Source: Loripinus fragilis
Lineage: Eukaryota > Mollusca > Bivalvia > Lucinida > Lucinidae
Direction of reading: 5' to 3'
Assembly: GCA_964019695.1 (NCBI GenBank)
Contig: OZ026514.1
Location: 8,246,751 to 8,310,750, forward strand
DNA: 64,000 nucleotides
The position numbers and the translations under genes are program-made. Positions 38,291-49,000 of the stretch are shown here, piece by piece (the first letter of the stretch is position 1; the number at the start of each line of letters is the position of its first letter). The notes below the pieces were generated by a model. It saw nothing but the letters and a program-made list of their open reading frames with translations. It was not told the origin of the DNA and did no database searches.

Positions 38291-38916
38291 TGCCCAATTG
38301 GTTGATTTAATCTTGCTATCAATCTGTACATCACATGTCACTGAAACCGCTTCTGTGATCTGGCCATGTGCAGAATGTTTTCAAAAATGTTTTAGTGCAG
38401 AAAATTTCATTTTATCTCTAGATACAGTAATACCAATCATTGTTATGGTTTGGCTATCAAGGGTGACTTGTTGTCTCCACAGACGGATTATTTTAGCCAT
38501 TTGCCGCTTGCTACATTTTAACATGATTAAAGTAATGCATACCAAGGATTAACACAAAGTTAGAAAGAGGGCAAAAGTCAGAAATCGATACAATCAAGTA
38601 GGATACCAACGGGAAAGTGACAACATCACAAGTAGACATCACAAACGAGAGCCAAGAGGTCAGCCCGTTCCCAGCAGGTGACCACAGGGCATCAACAAAT
38701 AGACGTGCATGAAAGCATAACAAAACAGGACAGAAATAACATAAATGATCCACAAAAGAAGCACCACCCCAGAACGGTCAGTAAATATATTTTACTAGAG
38801 GGCTTAAACCGGTTTAACGGCGCACCAACCTCACCCTTAGTTCGGATCAAGACACATAGATGTTTGGTTTGCATGAAAGACCCCTAACTTATCAATGCAT
38901 CATCTCCTAGAACATA

Positions 38917-39916
38917 TACTGCTCAACAAAAGTTTAGCACGGATAGATAAAAAATCATTTTTGTGTGCGCAAAGTATTCAACATTCTAAAATATCGGCTT
39001 AAATGATGGTTTGATATGTGCAAAAGTTAAGGAAAGCAAAAATTGTAATTTGATTTGATTTTTACTACGTCGTATGTTGCGTAAAACAAGACAGGGGTCA
39101 AAAGTTTGTTTCATCTGCATTATGTGCAATGCAAAATTGATACTTCATCTCTGTTGTTTCCAGTGAGGTCGATTCAGCCATTCTGGAAACAAATTAAGGT
39201 ATTCTCAGTAGCACCTTTGAAGCAACGTTGAGTCTCGAAAACCACTAACGTCATTTTTTATAATGGCGTTTCCAAGTCAAAACAATACTGTTTTCGTGGT
39301 GAAGACATGCGTAATTGGAGGAGTTTTCATGTTTTAGAGCGTTAAATAAGAAAGGCAATGAAGGGTAGGTCAACTTTATAAAAGTTTGTCTCTGTGTATT
39401 TGATTCACGAAGAGTGACGTTAATCTGAACTCTAGGCCAAATGTAGGTGGTAACGCTATCCATAGAATACTTTTTCAAATGACTTGACTTACAGAACCGT
39501 ACCAGGTGCTTGTGCTACTATAGCATTGATCTGATAACTTTTTAATTCAGTTCGCTGAAAAGTCAAAAAACGTAACAAGATCAGTTTAACGTCATAATGG
39601 AACGCAGAAACGTGGTATAAACGGGTACCATTCTGTTATTTTTTCAACGTTTTTCGTCATTTAGAACCTAAAACTTTACGTAAGAATCAAACGTTTGAAT
39701 TTCGGATTTAGGCTTGTATCATTTACATGCACATGACATAAAATGTAACGTCAAGCCACTGACGCCTAACCATATAACGTTTTGTCTAGGGGACACAAAA
39801 ATTCATTAATTTTAAGATCCCCATACTTGTTGATTTACAACAAATGAAAGGTCTCATAAACATTCAAACGTGGGCGCGATAAAAAAAAGTCCGTGCTAAA
39901 CTTTTGTTGGGCAGTA
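38917..39916. mobile_element. 1,000-bp Tc1/mariner-like non-autonomous element with proven TA duplication
   Basis: Ends TACTGCTCAACAAAAGTTTA and its inverse, flanked by TA (38915-38916 and 39917-39918). The homologous site at about 24574-24585 reads aacatataaatc, exactly the expected pre-insertion sequence. No transposase frame remains inside. Confidence 0.95.
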
Positions 39917-40184
39917 TATAAATCAAGATATAAAAAGGAGATAAAGCAAAGATAAGGACTCGACAGTAAATAAAACTGAATACCGGAGCAAAAGAAATCC
40001 AACAGGTAAACCCCGGTAGACCTGACAACAGCCAAAGCATCAGGCCCCTACCATCTCGGCAATAGATAAGTCTTTAAGTCGGAACCGTCATAGAGTCCGA
40101 CCCACCGGCGTGCAATTAAAGAGGAAAGCAAAGTTGCCAACCGTGATTGGGTTGACCACCAAGCATGCAGTCTGCTACAATACA

Positions 40185-41105
40185 AGCGGTGTTTCATGTT
40201 TATTTGAACAAATTTGAAAATTGTGTTACTCATTTATTTCTCGTTATATTGGGTAATAATTGATTACCATGGGATAGTCTGATCTCCAGGAATACGCAGT
40301 CATCAAGAAAATATTTCTTAATTTTTATTTTCTGGTTTGAAACAGTCTCTGAAGACGAGTAGTCAAATTTTAAGCGTTTAAAATGCTGTCTGAAACGAAA
40401 TGTACTAAATCTTTCTCGACCAATTTCTCTAAAAGATATGAAGTTATTCTCTAGGAACCATTTATATTGTACATAGGTACTTAAAGTATGTTCTGTTAGG
40501 ATAAACGCATTCCAGTTGGATATTTACTTTTTGGAAGCGACTCGAATAGCAAATTTTAGGGTTTAAAGTTTCCACAGCAACACTAAATCGTATGCAAAAT
40601 ATTCAAGTGCAATATTTGGTGATCAGTTTTAGCGGTAATAGATACTTTAAATATCTAAGAAATTGAGTCGGCTGTGAGTTTTGAGAATTTGCTTTTCAAA
40701 CATCTTCCAAGACACATTTTATACAGTAGATACCCATTTGGGCACTTGTATGAAATAACTTATTAAGCCCAGTTTCCTAGCAAAAACAGACACACATAGG
40801 CTGTTTCTCGTTTTAATAATAGACTGTGTGTGCCTCTAAACTTAAAAGAAAATTTTGCACTTAAATACGCATTTTCTTAAAAGATACAGCCATTTTAGCT
40901 CTTAAAATCAGTTAAAAGGGGGTGGGGATGTATTTAGGGTTACCGTGTTATGGATATGCTTTAAAATTATTGTCATCTTGTCTATTTGGCAATACCATGG
41001 ACACGTCCTGTATGCATGAAAAAGCAAAAGTTGTTTGTTTTATTTATATGCAACCGCAAAATTAAAATTCAAATCTGTTCAAATAAACATGAAACAGGTC
41101 TCGTG
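40185..41105. mobile_element. about 920-bp DNA element, second insert in family K copy 2
   Basis: Inverted ends share GTTTCATGTTTATTTGAACA for about 30 bp. It sits between 'ctacaataca' and 'cattaaggttatagcc', which are contiguous in copy 1 (gcaatacattaatgttatagcc). The target duplication is at most 'ca'/'aca'. Family not recognised. Confidence 0.82.
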
Positions 41106-41487
41106 CATTAAGGTTATAGCCAATCTTTATATAATGGGAAATTATTTTGATGAACTGTGCTGAAAAATTATAAGAGCCAACAATCTTCTTCAATTTGTAC
41201 ACCAATTTCTCTAACTAAGCAGATCCAATTTCCTGTCACTCACAGTCTTTGCAGGGCAATGGACATAAAGTAATTAAATTATCACAAGAATGAGAAAAGC
41301 ATCTGTAGACTCTTTGGGAAGTTTGGTGGACATTACTGCTCATTTCGATAGTATGAGCCTGGGCACATTGACACCCATCACATATGCTGTACAGGTGGGC
41401 CATGCATCAAAGGATAGGCCATCTCAGTGGGGTGTTTCAAGGTATAATGTCATTCTTAAAATGCTGTTGCTGTTCCTGGTAGACTAG

Positions 41488-42639
41488 GTATGGAGGAATG
41501 CTCTCTAGATTTGTTTTTTTTTTATTAGGGACATGACATTTGGTTTTCTGGTGTGGGAGAAGGGCTGTTTATTTCCAACAGCTTAAAACTAGATTATTTC
41601 AAACAGAGTGAAACCATAAAAATCTTTTTTTAATTGCAACTAGGTCCCTTTTTACGCATGCTTAACTTCCGTTTCACCAAGTAAGATCACCATGTTTCAA
41701 AGGTTTAATAAAAATCAGCTAATTAACCAGAGAGGGAATTAGATACCAGGTGTGTAGGTATGCTGTAAGGTTGTGGATTCACACACGTATGCTCCGGAAA
41801 AAATGAAGAAAAAAAGTGTGATCTGGCGCATTCTGAGTGCTCCAAAGTACGTTATTATGAACCTAAAAATCAACATTTTTAAGGATAATAAATCATCAAT
41901 AACAAAAAATAATCGCCATATTTTCTGGAATTAATATCAATCTCAATGTGCATGTTTGTACGAAAATAAATATATTTACATTTTACAAGGTGGGTCTGGG
42001 GCGATAGCCCCCCTTCACCCCCGGAATCCAAAGAAATTAAAAAAAAAACGATATGGAGGCTTCTCCTTTAAGGTGAGTTTTTTTAAATTTATATTTTACT
42101 TCTAGGCAAGACTCCCTAAATCCCCAAAATTAAGAGTTTGTTCCCCTAAAATAATTACCAGTGATCACCAGCTCCCTGGAAATAAATATCCTTCTCCACA
42201 GATCCTCAAAACAACTGCCCCCAGGATTCCGTTCTTGCTAGGTCGTGTGGCCTACGCTTGCTTACATTTGGGGATCTTGCTGAGAACAATGTTGTTCTAT
42301 GACGCATATGCTGAGGCTCCTGTGTAAATTTAGTCGAGCTGATGATGCAATGTACCCCACCAGCCTCAAAGCAGCTTGTTTCGGTTTGTCTGTTCCGAGC
42401 AAGCTCACGGTGGTTCTTTTCTCCGGGCACTCCAGCTTCTTTCCACAAGGTAAAACATACATACCGTTACGCTGGCGTGACCTCTTCGTGTCCAGTGTAC
42501 GGTTCGGAAACTCACATTAAACCCCATTAGTCTTTTTGGAAGTTTTTTTTACCGTACAATGTTCTGTCGGGGGTGTCAGATGCTAGCTGTGGCGGCCTCT
42601 TGAAGGCTATGTGAGTTGAGCCTTTTTCCAGCTGGATCC
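41488..42639. other. intergenic, no gene seen
   Basis: Includes 42180-42530, which has GC nearer 50% than its surroundings and overlapping short frames on both strands (42206-42530); none has a motif I know. It resembles dispersed mollusc repeats ('cccgggcactcc..ttcc.acaa'). Confidence 0.35.
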
Positions 42640-43040
42640 CTGATACAACAACAACAGCTGTTATACCTGTTATACCTGTTGGCCACAGCCTAAAGTGCAG
42701 CCTAGGGGTTAAGCGACGAGTCATAGAAATCCCATGTAATTCTTGAAAATGTCTATCTAGGTTGTTTTTGAATCCGTTCACAGTTGTAGATGATATTACT
42801 CGCTCTGGAAGTCGATTCCATGCATTGATCACACGTTGACTGAAATTATTATATCTGATGTTCAATCTTGATCTTGGTTTATTTAACTTGAGAGAATTTC
42901 CTCATGTGACAGAAGTATTTAGTTCAAAAAGGCTATTCGAGGGAATGCCTTCTAATCCTTTAAGTATTTTGAATGAGGTCTGCACGATGTCTACTAAGCT
43001 CTATGGTGGTAAGATTTAAATACTTAAGCTAGCTCGTGTG
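42640..43040 (-). pseudogene. CR1-like LINE, decayed 3' end
   Basis: On the minus strand 42745-42865 reads NIRYNNFSQRVINAWNRLPE.. then SSTTVNGFKNNLDRHFQ, the typical C-terminus of CR1-group reverse transcriptases (FSQRVVN.WN.LP..VV...S.N.FK..LD). Upstream (42866-43040) the expected LNL.ELSRHRADLI and SLKLNKPRSR pieces occur in shifted frames, so the copy is dead. The tail holds a repeated 'ggtataacaggtataac'. Confidence 0.8.
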
Positions 43041-43363
43041 ACCCATACATTTTTACCACAATAATCCAGAAACCAAGGCAAATAATTCAGACACATAGAC
43101 CTGTCGTCTGCTGTTGTATCTCGTTGTGAGAAAATCTATCTGGCATGCAAGTTCATGCGATAAGCTACTGACAACTGTCTGAGCTTTAAGCCCTAATCGG
43201 AAATAAAAAAAAGAAGGAACCCAGGCAGGTAGCCTGGTGCGACAATAAAATGAGTGGAAACTGATTGGGGAGTTAATAACTGGTCTTTGCTTTTAGCCCT
43301 AACCGGAAATAAAATAAAATTAAACCAGTCTATAGCAAATACTTCCTGGATATTGATGCCATC
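43041..43363 (+). promoter_or_regulatory. presumed promoter / 5' UTR region of CFAP36
   Basis: Immediately upstream of the CFAP36 start codon. A block 'agccctaa.cggaaataaa' occurs twice (43191 and 43296). No TATA box or convincing RFX X-box was found. The assignment is by position only. Confidence 0.35.
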
Positions 43364-43475
43364 ATGTCGGAGAAAAAGAAAAGAAGTGAATGGGTTTACG
43401 ATGAACTTTTATGTTTTCTTGGAAGTGCATTCTTTCAAGTCCCTGTTACTAGCTTTATTGAGGCAAATTGTTTAA
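43364..43475 (+). CDS. CFAP36: CFAP36 exon 1 (start codon)
   Basis: 37 codons plus one base; MSEKKKRSEWVYDELLCFLG.. to IEANCL. Donor A|GTAAGTATG is near-ideal. Confidence 0.88.
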
Positions 43476-46008
43476 GTAAGTATGTAGATTTGGATGAAGT
43501 TTACGGTCAATTGGTCGTATTAAAGCGGAATTTCAACACCTGTTTTGGTCATTTTCTGATTTTCCAGACTGTTTAACAGTCTTGAACCAGTCAGATTTCT
43601 GTTATCTCATCATCAACCATATTTATTTCATAGAGGCCATAATGCCTTAATGCGCCTGGTAAACTAGAGGTGAGCCCTGTATTTCAGTGGTGCATGCCGC
43701 CCTCATTACTCCATTCAGTCTCATACTGTTGAAGTAATTCCAAGGGGAAAATATCTGGGTCCGCCAGGATTCGAACCCAGAACTCCTGCGTGACAGTCAA
43801 CCACTCTAACCATGTCGCTAAAGAGTTAACCCAACAGCGAGGCTGTTAGGAATGGCACTGTCACTACACTCTTCCCCCTTTTGTTTCCTGAGAGCCGGGC
43901 ATCAACCACACCCTAGGGGATCCCGCTAACGCTCCCAGAGGCCAACTCAGGCGCTACCGAATTACCGCTGCCACCAGTGAAGTAATTCCAAGGGGAAAAT
44001 ATCTGGGTCCGCCAGGATTCGAACCCAGAACTCCTGCGTGACAGTCAACCACTCTAACCATGTCGCTAAAGAGTTAACCCAACAGCGAGGATGTTAGGAA
44101 TGGCACTGTCACTACACTGTTCACTTCCCTTCCTTGACATGCTTGATGTCATTGATCAACTTGACAAGGATTCCGGAAGTTTATGTGCCCTGCGTTGCCC
44201 TTTTGTGTGCCTTGCTTTACCAATTTTGCTGATGACAGTTTCACCTTTTAAGAACTCCTCCAGAGCTCTCAGAACCTCGGAATTACACATAATTGAGTGC
44301 AAAACTTTTTCCCGGGGACAATTGATTATCACCATGCTGGAGTCCCCTGTGTGCATGTTTTTTTAAACCGGCACATGCCAAAATTCCAGTAGATAACAGA
44401 CAAATAATACACACCGGCAGTGATTTTGTTACCTGCGCATCCTGCATCTTTTGTGCATAATTTTGTCTCTGGGATGCAAAGTTTTTATTGCAGAGAGTCC
44501 CAGGATGCAATAGTATTGCAGACTTGTCATTAAAAATAGTGTTCTGGATGATAAGTTTGCAGTTGGACTCATTGATATGAGAAAAAGCGAGTCCCAGGAC
44601 CCATAAGCCCAAAATTGTAAATGAATCACCGCACCTGGAGATCAAAATGGCTTCGATTCTCCTGAGCCATGCTTATCAAGCAGCAAGAGACGCCACCCAT
44701 TGTTTCAAGAACAATCACATGATTCTGATGATGTGTAAGCTGCAGTGAAGCAATGTGTGGACTGTGATTGACAGGATTACTGTTGTATGGACAATGCGAT
44801 TAAAGTAATTACACAAGGATTATCAGATAGTTGTTTCAAGCAGATGCATTGTTACAATAACTAACTGACTTACTTAATTGAAGGGGAAAAACTGATAAGC
44901 CATATTGGTGATGCAAACAAAAGTGACTTTTAAAAAATCCTTTACGAACATTGTAGACCCTGATGAAATGCAGCAATATGCTGCATTTCATCTGGGTCTT
45001 CACTGTTTGCAAAAGTACTCATTTAGGGGTTTCCCGAATGCAAAGGGTCTATTTATTGGAACTCTTCTCTTTCAAGGCAGTTGTCAGTAACTGCCTTCTA
45101 GCTTAATTTCTGCAACATTACAATGGATTTGAACAATGACATCCGTAAAGTTAGATGAATATTTAGGGTCATCTTGGCCTTTTTTGTTATAGCAGTAAAC
45201 ACTGTATTTTGGATCCCAAAGGATGGACTAAGGTTTTCTCCAATTTTGGGAGTGTAGGGACACTGTAAACTGTGTATCTTAACTGTGGATGTTGGAAAGC
45301 CTGAGTGTGCTCAGTCATTCTAGAGCTCTTAGGAAAAGTTTGGCTACTTTTAGATAATTGACACATTCATTTTAGAGAAAATGTCTGTTTAAATTTTGGA
45401 TTCCTCTTGAAGAACTCTATAACAACATCATATTTCTTTCCAGTTTTTGACCCAAGTGTGGAAGATTCACAGGAGTACAAGAAAATTCATAAAGAGTATA
45501 AGAAAGTGGTAAGTATTGAAATATTCAGTGGCAGGTCCAGAGGTGATTCGCTTGAAACTCCTCCCCGCCCCCGCTTTTTAGATATCCTATGAAAATGAAA
45601 CTAGAGCGCGCAGTCGATGGGGCGCCATCGCAAATCCCCACGCTAAAGTTTTTGACTCCCTAGCATCCTGCAGTCCCACCCCAGGGCAACAGAATGAAAA
45701 TTCTGTTCAATATGTTTTCTATCTTTTATTTGTGAGAACACACACAAAGTTTGGTATAAAAATCTTTGAAATTGACATGTTAATGATAATTGACCTTTTT
45801 ACCTCGCCCCAAGGTCACCAGTTTGACCCTAGGATGAAAATATTATGTGCATTTTGTGCTGCTCGTTATCCCCGTCGATTTGATATGCTTCATGACCATG
45901 TTTGAAAAAAAAATAATTGTTTGACCCCCTGGGTACCCCCAGTGCCCCAAAGTCCCACCCCTGGGGCATGACCCAGACGACAGAATAAAAGTCCCATCTG
46001 ATAATAAA

Positions 46009-46052
<44 letters not shown>

Positions 46053-49000
46053 TCAGAGGGTAACACATTTAGCAAAAAAAAGCTAATCTTCCATGAGGCC
46101 CTCTATAAACTACTGCCAAAAAGAATACAAGTATAAAGTACAAAGATGATTTACATGTATACAAAATAATACAAGCAGCATGGAGCACTTTCAAACCTAC
46201 ATACACACAGGCTCACTTTATATACATAAACAATTATAGATATCACACCTCTAGATAAAAGTGCTTTAAATATTTATACCAAATTTCAAACACATGTTTT
46301 AGGTACTCAAAAGAAGCGTATCAATGAGACAGTTCTTTAAAGCACCAAACTAACTGTTAAAACTGGGGAACAAAACATATACACAATTTTACACTCAAAA
46401 TTTATGTCATACGGACATAATGCTTCAGTTTCAAAGATTGAAAGATAGACTGGATTTCATCCATTTAATACAATGTCTATGAAAAGAATCGACAGTTTCT
46501 AATTTTTTTAAACAGTCTGGTAAGTTGTTCCAAATAACTGGACCTGAATAAATTAAGCTTTGTTTGAAAATTTCTTTTTGTGGTCTTGGAGTGTAAAAGT
46601 CCAATGCACCTGTTGATCTTAGAGACTGAAGCGTTTCATTAAAAGGTCGAAAAGAGAACATTTCATTTACATATGAGGGTAGGACAGATTTAGAAACTTT
46701 AAACATAAATTTAGCCTTCCTGAGGAAAATGCGTTCATATATGTTTAAAATCTTAAGCTCATCCATACTGTTGGCAATGTTATCATATTGGTAATTTACA
46801 ATGATTTTAACAGCTCTTTTTTGTAGCCTATAAATTCTGTTAAGATTATATTGAGATGTTCCTCCCCATATTGTAGAACAATAGTCGATATGGGGTTGAA
46901 TATATGTTTTGTAAAATTGAACTCTGTGTTCAGTGGATAAATAGTCCTTCAATTTGGATAATAGCCATAGATTTGAAGAAATTTTCTTAGCAATAAAATT
47001 AATATGAATAGACCAGGTAAGATTGTTATCAATGCGAACACCAAGAACTTTCTTATTTTCAACTGAGTTCAAAACATCATTGTTGTAAGTTAGATGCAAA
47101 ATGTCATTATTGAGATGAAGCCGTTTTTGGGAGGTGGTAATTAACATTGCCTTGGTTTTATCTGTGTTTAATAGCATTCCATTGAGCTTACACCATTCAG
47201 AGAGATTTTGTAAAGCCATCTGCAAGTTTTGTTCAATATACTCTTGAGTTTCACCAACCATGTATAATGTGGTGTCGTCCGCATAAAGATCATGTTTTGT
47301 ATCTCTTATTTGTGAGAACACACACAAAATTTTGTATAAAAATCTTTGAAATTGACATGGTAACCGAAATTTAATGATATTTGACCTCACCTCAAGGTCA
47401 CCAGTTTGACCCTAGGATAAAAATTTTACTTGCATTCTGTTCTGCTCGTCATCCCCGTCGATTTGATATACCACATGACCATGTTTGAAAAAAAAATTTT
47501 TTTTTGGCCCCCTGGGCACCCCAAGGGCCTCAAAGTCCCGACCCTGGGGCATGACCCAGGGAGCAGAATGAAAATCCTGTCTGATATGTTTTGTATCTTT
47601 CATTTGTGAGAACACACACAAAGTTTGGTATAAAAATCTTTGAAATTGACTTTGTAATTAAAATTAAATGATATTTGACCTTTTGACCCCTCCCCAGGGC
47701 CCCAGGGGGCGGGGCCAAAAAAAGTTTGACGTTGCACGCCCCATTCATGTCAGTAACTCACACACCAAATTTGGTTGAATTTCGTACAATGGTTTAGGAG
47801 GAGATAGCATAACAGACGGACGGAGGTGATTACAATATCCCCTTCGCTTTTTTAAAAAAGCGTGGGGATAATAATTTGGTCTCAGTGAGACCAAATTATT
47901 TCATTTTCATGGGCTATTTAAGAAAAATGAGATAAAATCAACAAAGCGAGCCCCCACACCTTTATACATATGAACTCCATTTCAAGAAATCCTTGATCCA
48001 CCCCTGCATCTATCATTTAGATTGACACTTCCTTCATGGGTTTACAACATGAGTATAGTTGTGTATGGGATATTTTATAAGAAAAATGAGATAAAATCAG
48101 CAAAGATAACTCCCATACCTTTATTCATAAGAACCCACTTTCCAGAAATCCTGGATCCACCCCTGAAATATTCTTACATCTAATCACATCCCTATTTTGG
48201 GGGTCACCTTAGAAGCAAGCTCATGAGTCCTGTGATACAAAATCAGAGTGAATATTTGATTACTATAAATTCTTTGCATGCATGCTGGGTAGTTTTGCTT
48301 GCATTTTTTTTCAAAATTAAGTTTTTCAAAAAAATTTTTCAGAATAGCATCAGAGTGTCAAACAGTTTGGATCCTGATTAGGTCTGGGTCCAAACTGTTT
48401 GCAAAGGTTATCAGCAGATGACACGAGTACTCAAAGAGTTATAATTTAGTTATATCACATTTCTCTGAATATTAGGCAACTTAAATTCTTATTATTTTTA
48501 CACCAAAATTTTAGCAGGCCTGCAGATAAGAGTGTGTAACCACAAATTATTTTTTGGTTCTCAACAAAAATATATGTTGTGGATACTCAAATTAACTGTT
48601 TCAATGAGCACTCAAAACATGTGTTAAAGCGGATAGATAAGAATATATTCACAATTTTTTTTATCACTTTCTTTTGTTGCTTATAGTATTGCATTGTTAC
48701 ACGTTGATCTGATAAATGTTTTCTCTCACACCGAGGTTGGTCGGTCGAAACCAGGGGTGGTTTTAACCGGCAGTTTTAACCAGTTATAACGGTCCTGGTC
48801 AATACTCCAGAAGTGGTCAATACTGGTCAATTGGTGGTCGCTTGAAAAATTGAGTGGTCAATTGAATTTTTTAGCAGTCATTTGAAAAATGGGGATGTTG
48901 TTTTGGTTTTCACTTTGGTGGAAGTGATTAAAATATATTAGATGTACATGTATCTAATATACATCACATCAGAGGTTACAGTACATGTAACCTCTGCGGT

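Larger units (their letters stand above)
38553..41178 (+). repeat. unknown repeat family K copy 2, carrying two insertions
   Basis: Collinear with 23945-24940 ('aaagtcagaaatcgatacaatcaag' to 'aattataagagccaacaa') except for inserts at 38917-39916 and about 40185-41105. The uninterrupted copy shows the empty site for each. The short ORFs here mirror those in copy 1 and are not coding. Confidence 0.87.
45600..47880. mobile_element. family N dispersed element with tandem units, split by a LINE
   Basis: Edges 'gcaaatccccacgct' and 'agcgtggggataa' are inverted. Internal units marked by 'gtttggtataaaaatctttgaaattgac' (45747, 47323, 47627) and 'ccctggggcatgaccca'. It ends with 'cataacagacggacggaggtgattacaa', typical of bivalve elements. 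Bases 46003-47293 are inserted LINE sequence. Confidence 0.8.

Noticed and set aside
41290..41487. ORF starting MRKASVDSLGSLVDITAH, possible first exon
   Set aside because: Has an upstream in-frame stop and a weak donor (aag|gtataa), but no homology I recognise and no partner exon; too weak to annotate.
42206..42530. Overlapping ORFs on both strands in a GC-richer patch
   Set aside because: No known motif; resembles a dispersed repeat and the frames on the two strands are mutually exclusive.
43228..43250. Possible RFX X-box upstream of CFAP36 (gtagcctggtgcgac)
   Set aside because: Only the first half fits GTNRCC; the second half matches RGYAAC at three of six positions.
43750..43850. Possible tRNA-Asp gene on the minus strand
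   Set aside because: Anticodon loop and box B fit, but the acceptor stem is missing and the unit is duplicated with SINE body.
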